Assembly: GCF_014192395.1 (NCBI RefSeq)
Contig: NZ_JACHXW010000005.1
Coordinates: forward strand, 340,236-404,235
DNA from: Paenibacillus endophyticus
GTDB taxonomy: Bacteria; Bacillota; Bacilli; Paenibacillales; Paenibacillaceae
Reading direction: 5' to 3'
Length of the DNA stretch: 64,000 bases
Below, piece after piece: positions 8,504-17,887 of this stretch. The notes below the pieces were generated by a model. That model did no database searches. It was not told the DNA's origin and saw nothing but the letters and a program-made list of their open reading frames with translations. The translations under genes and the position numbers were made by a program. Within the stretch, counting starts at the first letter, position 1. The number at the start of each line of letters is the position of its first letter.

Positions 8504-9127
8504 TTATCGCATACCGCCCGAGTAAGGGGAGTTAGCAGCGCTTTGGGATTGCCAGCCGACATGTGAAATAACCGGACCTGATTGTTGATATGCATTGGTC
8601 GCTTCATAGACAGGATGGATCGAAGTGTTCGAATGAGTCGGTGTCATTCCGTATCCATTCTGTTGGTTGGACTGCGCATAACCTCCGAAATTGGATGCGG
8701 AGTGCTGTACGTAGTTCGATCCGATGTTTGAAGTTGGCTGGTAATACGATTGCTGATTGTCATATCCAGCTTGATAGCCGACATGTGCGATAACCGGGCC
8801 AACGTTGCCAAAAGCCGTAGCTGGCGATTGAGCGTGGCTTTGAACCGGTTGATGCGAAATGAATGAATGATTCGTTCCTACCGGATGAGTCGAGTTCGAA
8901 TAGCTGTTCGGCGAGAAATGCTGGTTGCCTTGGCTATAAGAATTAGACGCTTGATAACCTCCTGGCACATTCGAAACAATGGAATTCGTTTGTCTGCCAA
9001 AAGTTGGTTGGCTAAGCTGACCTTGATAGTGTGATTGCACATTGCCTGTTGGCTCAAAGTGCGTGCCTTGGTTAAGGTAGCTTTGTTGCCCTTGGTAATT
9101 ACCCGGTTGTTGCGAATATTGATTCAC
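8504..9127 (-). CDS. Gln/Asn/Ser/Tyr/Gly-rich low-complexity protein, spore-coat-like
   Basis: About 207 residues almost wholly of Q, N, S, Y, G and P, with no signal peptide or membrane segment. A short motif GPVI(A/S)HVG(Y/W)Q occurs twice (NVGPVIAHVGYQ in the middle and SGPVISHVGWQ near the C-terminus), each followed by a Q/S/Y stretch. I chose the GTG at 9127 because AAGGAGG lies 7 nt upstream; upstream ATGs have no ribosome site. Composition resembles spore coat or crust proteins and prion-like assembly proteins, but I do not recognise a family. Single-gene unit ending at its own terminator. Confidence 0.75.
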   Translation of the reverse strand: MNQYSQQPGNYQGQQSYLNQGTHFEPTGNVQSHYQGQLSQPTFGRQTNSIVSNVPGGYQASNSYSQGNQHFSPNSYSNSTHPVGTNHSFISHQPVQSHAQSPATAFGNVGPVIAHVGYQAGYDNQQSYYQPTSNIGSNYVQHSASNFGGYAQSNQQNGYGMTPTHSNTSIHPVYEATNAYQQSGPVISHVGWQSQSAANSPYSGGMR

Positions 9128-9229
9128 GTCGTGTCCTCCTTGGATTACAAGCATAAAGTCTTCAAGCAAGTAAAGCACTCGCTTATGAAGCCTTCTTATT
9201 GTGTAGGAGTGACGACTTTTTTATAACTG

Positions 9230-9664
9230 TTATGTTTTGGATTTCCCGCCAGGAAGCAAGATGGAATCCTCAACCTTGATGCAACGATCCATAATAACCT
9301 CAAGACCGCCGGCAGTCGCTATTTCGGCTGCTTCATCGTTGGAAATGCCAAGCTGCAGCCACAAGGTTTTAGCGCCTATTGCAACTGCCTCTTGAGCGAC
9401 AGGGGGTGTATGCTCGCTTCTGCGAAATACATTGACTATATCCACAGGCACTGGAATGTCCTTAAGCGATGGATAGCTTTTTTGACCCAATATCGAATCG
9501 GCGTTTGGATTAACGGGAATAATCGTATAGCCCTTAGCTTGCATAGCTTCGGATACCATGTACGATACACGATCAGGCTTGTCGGACAATCCGACTACCG
9601 CAACCGTCATGCTTCTCTCCAGAATAACCTTAATCTGCTCACGCGAAGGATTTTCAAAAGCCAT
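9230..9664 (-). CDS. CoA-binding domain protein (YccU-like)
   Basis: A 144-residue Rossmann-type protein made of one CoA-binding domain like that at the N-terminus of succinyl-CoA synthetase alpha. Segments VAVVGLSDKPDRVSY, YTIIPVNP, VDIVNVFRR and LWLQLGI match the YccU/CoA-binding family, whose biological role is not established. Start at 9664 (MAFENP) has GAGGTG 6 nt upstream, better than the GTG three codons earlier. It lies downstream of aroA on the same strand with about 53 bp between. Confidence 0.85.
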   Translation of the reverse strand: MAFENPSREQIKVILERSMTVAVVGLSDKPDRVSYMVSEAMQAKGYTIIPVNPNADSILGQKSYPSLKDIPVPVDIVNVFRRSEHTPPVAQEAVAIGAKTLWLQLGISNDEAAEIATAGGLEVIMDRCIKVEDSILLPGGKSKT

Positions 9665-9717
9665 CCTAAACACCTCTTTTCTTATTTTGAAAAAACCGTT
9701 ATGGCTTTAAGCACTTA

Positions 9718-11013
9718 TTATGCTTCAATCCACTCCACATTTGCACCCAATGCTTTCAGATGGTCAAAATAAATCGGATAAGATTTGGCGACGTGATGTG
9801 CGTCGCGAATACGTATAGGCTGCTTCGCACGCAAGCCGACAACCGTCAACGCCATAATGACACGGTGGTCGTAATGCGCATTAATCTCAACGCCGCCTTC
9901 AACGCCTTCTGGGCGTCCGTGGACGATAATTTCCGCCTGCCGTTCTTCCACGTTTGCGCCAGCTTTCCGCAGCTCATTCAGGTAATCCGTAATACGGTCG
10001 CATTCTTTGTACCTTAAGTTCTCTACATTGTAGAATCGTGATGTTCCTTCTGCAAAAACGGCTGCAGCTACCATAGCAAGCACCGCATCCGTTGCATGGT
10101 CTCCGTCGAACTCGACTGCTTTTAGCTTTCCGTTGCCTTTAACGTGAACGATGCCGTTCTCGTGAGTAAGAGGAACCTCCATCATCTGAAGCACATCGAC
10201 TACAGCACGTTCTCCTTGCTTGCTGCGCTCTTCCAATCGATGAACAATGACATCCGACTGCGTTACCGCAGCAGCTGCCAGAATCGCTGCGGAGCCCGGG
10301 TAATCTCCTTGGACCGAATACGTTTTCGCTGCATAGCTTTGGCCGCCAGGAACACGGAAGCGCATATAATCGTCATCGGCATGAATGACTATTCCGGCTT
10401 GTTCCAATACTTCTAGCGTCTGACCGACGACAACCTTCGATTTCAGATCATGAAGCACTTCAATCTCGCTGTCCTCCGGCAATAAAGGTGTAAGAAACAG
10501 AAGCGCGCTTAAAAATTGCGAGCTAATATTTCCTGAAACTTGAATTTTACCGCCTTTTGGAGCCCCGCCTTGAATGCGAATAGGTAATTTGCCATCATTA
10601 TGAGTAATGGTAACTCCCATAGCGCTTAGAGAATCAATAAGGTCGCTATGTGGTCTTTTGCCAAGCGAGTCCGGATATCGGTTAATGAAGGTTACATCTG
10701 GGCACAAAGCGGCAATCGCCATCAAGAAACGCAATACTGCGCCTGCATTTCCCACATCAAGCTGCTCTACTGGCTTTGGGTTTCTGCCAAAGCCTGTAAT
10801 AACGATTTTTTCTTCGTCCTCTTCAACGGTCGCGCCAAGATCACGGATACAACGGCGCATCGCATCGCTATCCTCGCTATGGGCAGGGAAATAAATGGTA
10901 CTTGTCCCTTCTGCAAGCGCTGCAACCAACAAATAACGTGTTGTGTAATTTTTTGATGAAAGGGCTTGAAGCTCTCCTTCAAGCTTAGGCGTTGGTGTCA
11001 CTAAAACGTCCAT
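9718..11013 (-). CDS. aroA: 3-phosphoshikimate 1-carboxyvinyltransferase (EPSP synthase)
   Basis: A 431-residue enzyme joining PEP to shikimate 3-phosphate in the sixth step of aromatic amino-acid synthesis. Seen are the LxxAALAEGTSTI opening with SKNYTTRYL, LDVGNAGAVLRFLMA, the GDYPGSAAILAAA segment in the second half, RYKECDRI and DHRVIMAL near the C-terminus. The active-site Lys of the first SK, the phosphate-binding residues and the Asp/Glu of the second domain all look intact. Sequence is the divergent Bacillota/Paenibacillus type: N-A-G-A-V-L replaces the NAGT of class I enzymes. aroK follows upstream on the same strand about 74 bp away. Confidence 0.92.
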   Translation of the reverse strand: MDVLVTPTPKLEGELQALSSKNYTTRYLLVAALAEGTSTIYFPAHSEDSDAMRRCIRDLGATVEEDEEKIVITGFGRNPKPVEQLDVGNAGAVLRFLMAIAALCPDVTFINRYPDSLGKRPHSDLIDSLSAMGVTITHNDGKLPIRIQGGAPKGGKIQVSGNISSQFLSALLFLTPLLPEDSEIEVLHDLKSKVVVGQTLEVLEQAGIVIHADDDYMRFRVPGGQSYAAKTYSVQGDYPGSAAILAAAAVTQSDVIVHRLEERSKQGERAVVDVLQMMEVPLTHENGIVHVKGNGKLKAVEFDGDHATDAVLAMVAAAVFAEGTSRFYNVENLRYKECDRITDYLNELRKAGANVEERQAEIIVHGRPEGVEGGVEINAHYDHRVIMALTVVGLRAKQPIRIRDAHHVAKSYPIYFDHLKALGANVEWIEA

Positions 11014-11087
11014 AGTTCGTATGATCTCCCTTTTTATTCATATATACACTTTAGATGGTGTCGAAGCCAAATAAAATGATGATTCAT

Positions 11088-11615
11088 CTATGCTTGCTTT
11101 AATCGCGATTGCTCCAAGATTGCAGCAACGACCTCTTCCGCGGACAAGCTCGTCGTGTCAATCGTCAAATGTGCGAAATCATAAGCTTCCTTGCGCTGCT
11201 CCAGCAGCAGGTTTACGCGGTCTTCTGCATCACCGTACAGCAGCGGACGAGCAGTATCCGTCTTCACACGGGCCAAAATTTGGTCATGGCTTGCTTTGAG
11301 TGCAACGACAAATCCATTCCCGAGCATGAGCTGGCGATTCGTTTCGCGAAGAACGGCGCCTCCTCCGGTTGCAACAACGCAGCAATCCTCATCCGCCAAA
11401 ATATGATGAAGCACCTTCGTTTCAATATCCCGGAAGCCTGCTTCTCCATCGGATGCAAATATTTCGGAAATTTGCCGGTTTTCATGCTTCTCGATTTCCT
11501 CGTCGCCATCGACCCGCTTCCAGCCTAGCTTCTCTGCAAGCAGCCTGCTGACAGTAGATTTACCGGTTCCCATAAACCCGATCAGCACTAATTTATTACC
11601 ACGTTGCTCTTCCAT
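11088..11615 (-). CDS. aroK: Shikimate kinase
   Basis: About 175 residues, phosphorylating shikimate with ATP, the step just before AroA. The P-loop is GFMGTGKS (residues 13-20), the shikimate-binding region GDEEIE with the family Asp, GEAGFRDIE, and VATGGGAVLR follow in the usual order. R-P-L-L in the lid segment TARPLLYGD is intact. I start at 11615 (MEEQRGNK) with AAGGGTGA about 10 nt upstream; an in-frame ATG nine codons earlier has no clear ribosome site, so the choice is tentative. Lies upstream of aroA in the same direction. Confidence 0.92.
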   Translation of the reverse strand: MEEQRGNKLVLIGFMGTGKSTVSRLLAEKLGWKRVDGDEEIEKHENRQISEIFASDGEAGFRDIETKVLHHILADEDCCVVATGGGAVLRETNRQLMLGNGFVVALKASHDQILARVKTDTARPLLYGDAEDRVNLLLEQRKEAYDFAHLTIDTTSLSAEEVVAAILEQSRLKQA

Positions 11616-11760
11616 CGTGAACGATTCACCCTTTTCATTCATCCTAAACCATTTTTTCTACAACATCATATCATTTTTTTATTATTCTAGGGTATAAAAA
11701 AGTTGCATATGTCGTATGGATGATAATGATGTTATTTCAAGAACAGGAGTGACGCTAGCG

Positions 11761-12084
11761 ATGACCAGTGATCAACCATTGCAAGATCTCCATCCGACGC
11801 AAAAGCGTATTCATCGTATTCTTGATCCTGATCATCCCCTCTGCCGGGAGGATGTCGTCTGGATGCTTGAATATATTAAAAAAAAGGTGGCTGACGAGGA
11901 TCCAGCTTTACTGGATCTTTCGCAGCCACGTTTATTACAGAACTTTCGTTTTTTTGCGGAAGCGGCCATGTCCCTTATTCATCGGAGGCATTGCTCTGAT
12001 CAAGAAGCGGACCGGCTGCGCGAGTGGCTGCGTCAAGCAACTTTCGGCTTGCACAACGTCAATCCTCGCGAGCCAAAGCCGTAA
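11761..12084 (+). CDS. Conserved hypothetical protein, about 107 residues
   Basis: I do not recognise a family. The protein is soluble and mostly helical, with HPTQKRIHRILDPDHP near the N-terminus and an Arg/Leu-rich C-terminal half. Start at 11761 is used because GGAGTGA lies 8 nt upstream; an earlier ATG at 11716 lacks a site. It converges on gndA with only 13 bp between stops and no visible terminator. Confidence 0.65.
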   Translation: MTSDQPLQDLHPTQKRIHRILDPDHPLCREDVVWMLEYIKKKVADEDPALLDLSQPRLLQNFRFFAEAAMSLIHRRHCSDQEADRLREWLRQATFGLHNVNPREPKP

Positions 12085-12097
12085 AAGCTAATTGGTA

Positions 12098-13510
12098 TTA
12101 TGACTGCATCCAGTTGAAGTGGAAGCTTCCTTCTTTGTCCAAGCGTTTGAACGTATGCGCACCGAAATAGTCGCGTTGCGCTTGTAGAAGGTTAGCAGGC
12201 AAACGCTCTGTACGGTAGCTGTCATAATAAGCAATCGCGCTTGAGAAAGCCGGAACCGGTACACCGTTAGTAACAGCTGCTGCAATCACTTCACGCCATG
12301 CGCCTTGATAAGACTCAACGATGTTTTGGAAGTAGGAATCGAGCAACAGGTTGCGCAGGTTAGGATCACGGTCGTAAGCGTCTTTGATGTTCTGCAGGAA
12401 GCGTGCACGGATAATGCAGCCGCCGCGGAAAATCATAGCGATCTCGCCGTAGCTCAGATCCCAGTTGAATTCTTCGGAAGCAGCACGCATTTGGGCAAAG
12501 CCTTGTGCGTACGAACAAATTTTGCTTGCGAACAGCGCTTTGCGGACGGACTCGATGAATGCTGCTCTGTCGCCTGTGAAAGGCACTTTTGCGGGACCGT
12601 TAAGCACTTTGCTTGCTGCAACGCGTTCTTCCTTCATAGCGGACAAGAAGCGAGTGAATACCGATTCCGTAATAATAGAAAGCGGTACGCCTAGATCAAG
12701 CGAGCTTTGGCTTGTCCATTTGCCAGTTCCTTTTTGGCCAGCGGAATCCAAGATCACATCGACCATTGGCTTGCCTGTCTCAGGATCGTATTTGGAGAAA
12801 ATATCTCTTGTGATCTCAATAAGGTAGCTGTCCAGCTCGCCTTTGTTCCACTCTGAGAAAATTTCGTGAAGCTCTTCCGCGCTAACGTCCAGCACGTTTT
12901 TGAGAAGATCATATGCTTCGCAAATAAGCTGCATGTCACCGTACTCAATGCCGTTATGCACCATTTTCACGTAGTGGCCAGCACCGTCTGGTCCGATATA
13001 TGTACAGCAAGCATCATCGCCAACTTTAGCGGATATCGCTTTAAGGATAGGTTCAACAAGCTCATAAGCGGATTTCTGGCCGCCTGGCATAATCGAAGGG
13101 CCTTTCAATGCGCCTTCTTCGCCGCCGGAAACGCCGGTACCGATGAAACGGAAGCCTTTCGCTTCCAAATCTTTGCTGCGACGAACCGTATCAGGGAAAT
13201 AAGCGTTGCCGCCATCAATGATGATATCGCCTTCAGCCAAATGAGGAACAAGTGAATCGATTGTTGCATCTGTGCCAGCGCCTGCTTGTACCATGATTAG
13301 AATTTTGCGCGGAACTTCAAGAGATTGTACGAATTCTTCGATGCTGTATGTTGGAACAAGGTTTTTGCCTGCTGCTTCTTGTACGAGGTCGTCTGTCTTT
13401 TCGCGGGAACGGTTGAACACCGATACCGTGAAGCCTCTGCTTTCAATGTTAAGAGCAAGGTTTTTGCCCATTACGGCCAATCCGATTACGCCAATTTGCT
13501 GTTTTGACAT
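12098..13510 (-). CDS. gndA: 6-phosphogluconate dehydrogenase, decarboxylating (NADP+)
   Basis: A 470-residue enzyme oxidising 6-phosphogluconate to ribulose 5-phosphate with CO2 release, in the oxidative pentose phosphate pathway. N-terminal NADP Rossmann motif [18 protein letters not shown] for the NADP 2'-phosphate, then [10 protein letters not shown], the catalytic [21 protein letters not shown] and the Lys-containing [15 protein letters not shown] signature, with QKGTGKWT and the C-terminal FGAHTFKR segment. Start at 13510 (MSKQQIG) follows AAGGATGG; a run of ATGs eight codons earlier fits less well with the family N-terminus. Length matches the Bacillus GndA class. Confidence 0.95.
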   Translation of the reverse strand: MSKQQIGVIGLAVMGKNLALNIESRGFTVSVFNRSREKTDDLVQEAAGKNLVPTYSIEEFVQSLEVPRKILIMVQAGAGTDATIDSLVPHLAEGDIIIDGGNAYFPDTVRRSKDLEAKGFRFIGTGVSGGEEGALKGPSIMPGGQKSAYELVEPILKAISAKVGDDACCTYIGPDGAGHYVKMVHNGIEYGDMQLICEAYDLLKNVLDVSAEELHEIFSEWNKGELDSYLIEITRDIFSKYDPETGKPMVDVILDSAGQKGTGKWTSQSSLDLGVPLSIITESVFTRFLSAMKEERVAASKVLNGPAKVPFTGDRAAFIESVRKALFASKICSYAQGFAQMRAASEEFNWDLSYGEIAMIFRGGCIIRARFLQNIKDAYDRDPNLRNLLLDSYFQNIVESYQGAWREVIAAAVTNGVPVPAFSSAIAYYDSYRTERLPANLLQAQRDYFGAHTFKRLDKEGSFHFNWMQS

Positions 13511-13714
13511 CTGGTTTCTTCCATCCTTCATCATCTATTTTGGGTCACAATAGTTTTATTTTACTCTTTTTATCCCAAGAAGAAAACTGTCTAAGCGGAA
13601 AAATGTCGAATAAGCGGCATTAGAATTATTGACCGATTCAAAAAGTTTATCTTATATTTGTCTTAATTGCTCCTTTTTGCTCGATGGAACAACCGTAAAT
13701 TCCAACTTTCGCAC

Positions 13715-13770
13715 AACCTAAAAACGACCAATTGCTGAAGGGATTCACAGCGATTGATCGTTTTTAGGTT
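13715..13770 (-). terminator. Terminator of the 198-residue hypothetical gene
   Basis: Long inverted repeat (13715-13733 and 13753-13770, one mismatch) with TTTTT on both arms. It lies just downstream of the gene ending at 13796 on the minus strand. Confidence 0.75.
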
Positions 13771-13795
13771 TTCATGGGGGAATCAGCATCTATCA

Positions 13796-14392
13796 TCAGA
13801 GTTCCAGTTGCAGCATTTCCGAGCGAAGTGCCATCAATCGCTCTTTTGACTCCGAAACCGCATCCTCATCCGTGCCCTGCAGCGCGTCAAACAGCATCGA
13901 CAACTCGTAGTCAAGCTCATAGCGGAGCACGATGGCTCTCTCTTCTGCCCGCTTCGATTGGAAGGCTCTAATCATTTCTTCTATTGTAACGAAAGGCTTC
14001 TTCTGATAAATAATCCGATGTTCCATACCGGACACCTCCACAAGTCGTATAATCTCACCGAACATGATACTCTCAATGACGATTTGACGATCTTTGATAC
14101 GCTTCACAACCGCATGTCCACGTGTGTCATTAATCAGCTTTTCAATCAACTCTGACAGCTTCTCGTCTTTAATAATGTAGTCTCCGACGATTTTGTATCG
14201 GTTCTTCATTCGTTGGAATTGGAGCTTCACCAGCTTGCGGCCGGTCCGGATCGAAACTAGAAATTGTCCCTCCGTCTCACTCCAATACAAGGAATAACCC
14301 TCCTGAATAAGATCGCGGATGAGATTTTGGATTTGCCGGCGGTCAAATCGCAGTTCCAAATTGCAATATTCGACTTCATGGCTTTTGTTCAC
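13796..14392 (-). CDS. Conserved hypothetical protein, 198 residues
   Basis: Function unknown. A charged, soluble protein without signal peptide or membrane segment. The N-terminal part shows LELRFDRRQIQNLIRDLIQEGY and alternating strands; the C-terminal third is a long amphipathic helix region ending in SEMLQLEL. The GTG at 14392 is supported by GGAGGG 6 nt upstream. It is a single-gene unit with its own terminator. Confidence 0.75.
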   Translation of the reverse strand: MNKSHEVEYCNLELRFDRRQIQNLIRDLIQEGYSLYWSETEGQFLVSIRTGRKLVKLQFQRMKNRYKIVGDYIIKDEKLSELIEKLINDTRGHAVVKRIKDRQIVIESIMFGEIIRLVEVSGMEHRIIYQKKPFVTIEEMIRAFQSKRAEERAIVLRYELDYELSMLFDALQGTDEDAVSESKERLMALRSEMLQLEL

Positions 14393-14526
14393 GGCAATCC
14401 CTCCCTTACCTCAGTATAGTTGACGAAATGTTCTGATAATTTATTCTTACTTTTATCTTATACTCCATCTTATGTTCTGGCAACTTGGATTATTGACTAA
14501 ATTTACGCTGAAAGGCTACTTTACTT

Positions 14527-14570
14527 AAAAAAGGGCGCGGCTGCCTCCAAATGAAGACAGCTCGTACCCT
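14527..14570 (-). terminator. Terminator of proS
   Basis: Imperfect minus-strand stem (AGGGTACGAGCTG region with CAGCCGCGCCCT) followed by TTTTTT, 77-120 nt past the proS stop. Confidence 0.7.
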
Positions 14571-14646
14571 TTATGTGCTTATATTTTATAGGCGCTCGCG
14601 GATATTTTTAATTCAGAATTGCTTTTGTGCAGAGGCCCGCCTTGCA

Positions 14647-16368
14647 TTAATATTCTGCTCCGGTCGCAAAAACCAATGCTTCCTCAAGGCCCAATTGCTG
14701 CACCTCGCCGGTTTTTCTTGTTTTCAGTTCCACGATTCCTTCTGCAGCCTGCTTGCCAATCACGATTCTCAGCGGAATGCCAATGAGGTCTGAATCCTTG
14801 AATTTAACGCCTGGCCGCTCATCTCGATCATCCATGAGCACCTCTACTCCAGCCTCACTAAGCCTAGACGTAATATGTGCAGCCAAGTCCATCTGCACCG
14901 TATCCTTAACGGATACAGGAACGACATGAACCTGATACGGAGCAATCGCACGCGGCCATATAATGCCATTATTATCAGAATGCTGTTCAAGTACAGCAGA
15001 CAAAAGCCTGGATACGCCGATTCCATAACATCCCATGATAAAAGGCTGTTCCCTGCCTGATGCATTCAAATAGGTCGCATGCAAAGCCTCGCTGTACTTC
15101 GTGCCCAGCTTGAAAACGTGACCGACCTCAATGCCACGGTGAAAGGCTAATCGGCCTTCCTCGCAGCGAGGGCAATGATCTCCCGCTTCTGCGTTGCGGA
15201 AATCACCCGCTGCCGCCTGCGAGAGATGAATGAGCGGCTTGACGTTGCCCAGATGATAGTCAGCCTCATTCGCTCCCGCAATTCCGCTTTCCATGGCAAG
15301 TACCGCGTCATCTACGAGAATCGGAATCTGAAGTCCTATTGGGCCGGCGAAGCCCGTCGGTGCTCCCGTGACGCGTTCTGCAGTGGTTTGATCCGCAAGC
15401 TCAACATGCGCTGCAGACAGCTTGTTTTTCACTTTTATTTCGTTGACCTCATGATCTCCCCGTACGACAACGGCCACAGGCTTGCCATCTACCGCGTAAA
15501 TTAATGTTTTGATAAAAGCCGCTGCTTCGAGCTCGAACGCCTGTGAAAGCTGCTCGATCGTTTTAATATTCGGCGTATGATGCCGGACAAGCTCCGCCTC
15601 ATGCTCATCCCTTACAGACGATTCTTCGCTCGCAGCCTGCTCCTTGCCTCCGTATTCCGCTTTTTCCAAATTCGCCGCATAGCTGCAGGAATCGCATACC
15701 GCTATCGTATCCTCGCCAATATCGGCAAGAGCCATGAACTCATGCGTTCCTCCTTCTCCGCCAATCGAACCTGCATCCGCCTCAACTGAGCGGAAATAAA
15801 GCCCGCAGCGCGTAAATATCCGGTGATAAGCCTCATACATGCTGGTATAGCTGCGATGAAGCCCTTCCCAATCGGCATCGAAGGAGTAGGCATCCTTCAT
15901 CAGGAACTCTCTGCCGCGCAGCAAGCCGTAGCGGGGCCGCTTCTCATCGCGAAACTTCGTCTGGATTTGATACAACGTAAGAGGAAGCTGCCTGTAAGAG
16001 CTCACCTCGCCGCGTACGAGACTCGTAATGACTTCCTCATGTGTCGGACCAAGGGTGAATTCCCGATCATGGCGGTCGCGCAGGCGCATGAGCTCCGGGC
16101 CGTATACCTCGTAACGCCCTGATTCCTTCCATAGCTCTGCAGGCTGCATGGCCGGCATCAATACTTCCTGAGCTCCTGCCAGATCCATCTCCTCGCGTAC
16201 AATTTGCTCCAATTTTCTTAGTACCCGCCTGCCTAACGGCAAATACGTATATATGCCTGCCGCGAGCTGTCTGATTAACCCGGCTCGCAGCATCCATTGA
16301 TGGCTTGCTGCTTCTGCTTCAGAAGGCGACTCACGCAGGGTTGGCATTAATAGCTGGCTTTGTCTCAT
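14647..16368 (-). CDS. proS: Proline--tRNA ligase, bacterial type
   Basis: About 573 residues, charging tRNA-Pro. Class II core: motif 1 near [25 protein letters not shown], motif 2 [25 protein letters not shown] and motif 3 [14 protein letters not shown]. Between motifs 2 and 3 sits the 180-residue INS editing domain with ASEFIKT-like [10 protein letters not shown] and GPIGLQIPI, which removes mischarged Ala. The C-terminal anticodon domain ends in ELKTRKTGE. Start [15 protein letters not shown] at 16368 has GGGAGTG 9 nt upstream and equals the B. subtilis start. Expression is controlled by the T-box leader upstream. Confidence 0.96.
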   Translation of the reverse strand: MRQSQLLMPTLRESPSEAEAASHQWMLRAGLIRQLAAGIYTYLPLGRRVLRKLEQIVREEMDLAGAQEVLMPAMQPAELWKESGRYEVYGPELMRLRDRHDREFTLGPTHEEVITSLVRGEVSSYRQLPLTLYQIQTKFRDEKRPRYGLLRGREFLMKDAYSFDADWEGLHRSYTSMYEAYHRIFTRCGLYFRSVEADAGSIGGEGGTHEFMALADIGEDTIAVCDSCSYAANLEKAEYGGKEQAASEESSVRDEHEAELVRHHTPNIKTIEQLSQAFELEAAAFIKTLIYAVDGKPVAVVVRGDHEVNEIKVKNKLSAAHVELADQTTAERVTGAPTGFAGPIGLQIPILVDDAVLAMESGIAGANEADYHLGNVKPLIHLSQAAAGDFRNAEAGDHCPRCEEGRLAFHRGIEVGHVFKLGTKYSEALHATYLNASGREQPFIMGCYGIGVSRLLSAVLEQHSDNNGIIWPRAIAPYQVHVVPVSVKDTVQMDLAAHITSRLSEAGVEVLMDDRDERPGVKFKDSDLIGIPLRIVIGKQAAEGIVELKTRKTGEVQQLGLEEALVFATGAEY

Positions 16369-16411
16369 CGTAATCAACACTCCCATTCATTCGAGTTTCC
16401 CTTTTCCAGAT

Positions 16412-16670
16412 GCAAAAAGAACGCATTCGAAAGGGACGAATGCGTTCGTGGTACCACCCTAAATATAGCTGCGGTCAAGCAAGTGCGGCTCTTATTCGAT
16501 AACGGAATGAAAGTTCCGGCAGCAGCAGGCTTCTCGGCTTGCTTCCGCAGCTCGCAAGATAGGATTTGATCAACGTTTATGGAAGCCTTGCAGCCGCGGG
16601 CTTCCTCTCTGTCATAAACGTGGGCTGATCAACATAGTCTTGGTCAAAGCTGTTGTTCTGTCATTAACTT
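16412..16670 (-). promoter_or_regulatory. T-box riboswitch of proS
   Basis: Minus-strand leader with the T-box core AGGGTGGTACCACG at 16447-16460, overlapping a strong terminator stem (GAACGCATTCG...CGAATGCGTTC) followed by TTTTTGC. Upstream is a long stem I with ACGTTTATG pairing CATAAACGT. A CCT triplet followed by A at 16561-16563 (read on the minus strand) after that stem is the plausible specifier for tRNA-Pro. Uncharged tRNA-Pro would pair and allow read-through into proS. Confidence 0.9.
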
Positions 16671-16676
16671 TTGACA

Positions 16677-16705
16677 AATTTACAATACAAATGTGATGAA
16701 GTCAA
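16677..16705 (-). promoter_or_regulatory. Probable promoter of the proS leader
   Basis: Minus strand TTGACT (16700-16705), 17-nt spacer, TAAATT (16677-16682). Transcription would begin near 16670. Confidence 0.55.
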
Positions 16706-16735
16706 GAGCATATTCCAATCGTCCGCTAGTTCATG

Positions 16736-17887
16736 TTAGCTGGTACGGTTAGGCCGCAGCACAACGGATCCGAAGGTGATCAGTACTGCCGCGAATAGAA
16801 GCAGAATCAACAGCTGCATGCCTATATCAGAAAAGCTGTAACCTCCGCCTAACCGGTCAATCGCTTGAATCGCCCACTTTTGGGGAGTGAAATTAGCCAG
16901 CTTCTGCATGAAATCGGGCATGATCGAAAGTGGAAAAAAACAGCCGCTGATGAGGCAGGACGGAATGATAAGAAGATTGTTGATTTGCGACAGCTGCGTG
17001 CTGCTGCGAACTAGACCTGCTATGGCAGAGGTGAGTCCCACTGCTGCAAGCAGATAGCATTCCAGAACAAGAAGCAGCGAGCCAAACGGAATGCCCAGAG
17101 AATAACCAAATGCGTAGTAAAGCAAGCTCAGCACAATTAGGAGTTGAATCGTGCCTACCAGCATGCTTCCCATAAAATTGCCGAAGGCAATATCAAAAGC
17201 TCTCAATGGCGCTGTGTACATTCTAGCCATCGTTCGCGTATCTCGATCTTCCATAACAAATCCGATCGATTGGCTGACAAGAAGCAACAGAAACATGAGG
17301 ATAAGTCCAATCATCATCGGATTAGATACAACTTGCCCTAGCTTCATTTCTGATTGGATGGCAGTAATTGTTGGTGCTGCTTGCGCTTCAAGCAGCGCTG
17401 CAAGCCGTGATGGTTCGGCTGCATATGCCTCATTTCCCCTCATAAGTTCTACAGTCGCGTAGAGCCTATCTGACTCAACAGCTAGCATAGCCGAGAGCGA
17501 GGCATTCCATAATTGTTCGTTCATCTGGTATACGATAGCCTTGGAGTGCGTCCCGCTCAGCATCTGTGAAGTGAAATCAGCCGGTACATACACAGCAGCA
17601 TCCGCTTCACCGTCGCTTACAAGCGCCTTTAGCTCTTCCTCTGTCAGATTTGAATGTTTTTGTATCGCGTAAAGCGGTTCCTTCTCTAGTGTAGAAGCGA
17701 GGTAAGCTCCCAGGCTGCCTCTATCCGCAATATTTACGACGATAACCGGCTTACTGTCCAACAAACCGGAAAGCAAGCCTCCCATCATGGATAAAATAAT
17801 AGCTGGAAGCAGGACATTCATAATCAATCCGCGCCGCGAACCCATCGTCCGACGAATGAGATGGGCGGCTATGTGCAAGCTAGGCAT
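16736..17887 (-). CDS. ABC-2 type exporter permease
   Basis: 383 residues with the ABC-2 permease layout: one N-terminal membrane helix (about residues 22-42), a long extracytoplasmic domain of about 140 residues, and a C-terminal block of five helices. The segment VSQSIGFVMEDRDTRTMARMYTAPLRAFDIAFG before the block and SCLISGCFFPLSIMP in the middle of it are family patterns. It overlaps the next permease gene by 8 nt and pairs with it and the ATPase at 19051 as a heterodimeric exporter. The substrate is unknown; drug or peptide export is likely. Confidence 0.88.
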   Translation of the reverse strand: MPSLHIAAHLIRRTMGSRRGLIMNVLLPAIILSMMGGLLSGLLDSKPVIVVNIADRGSLGAYLASTLEKEPLYAIQKHSNLTEEELKALVSDGEADAAVYVPADFTSQMLSGTHSKAIVYQMNEQLWNASLSAMLAVESDRLYATVELMRGNEAYAAEPSRLAALLEAQAAPTITAIQSEMKLGQVVSNPMMIGLILMFLLLLVSQSIGFVMEDRDTRTMARMYTAPLRAFDIAFGNFMGSMLVGTIQLLIVLSLLYYAFGYSLGIPFGSLLLVLECYLLAAVGLTSAIAGLVRSSTQLSQINNLLIIPSCLISGCFFPLSIMPDFMQKLANFTPQKWAIQAIDRLGGGYSFSDIGMQLLILLLFAAVLITFGSVVLRPNRTS

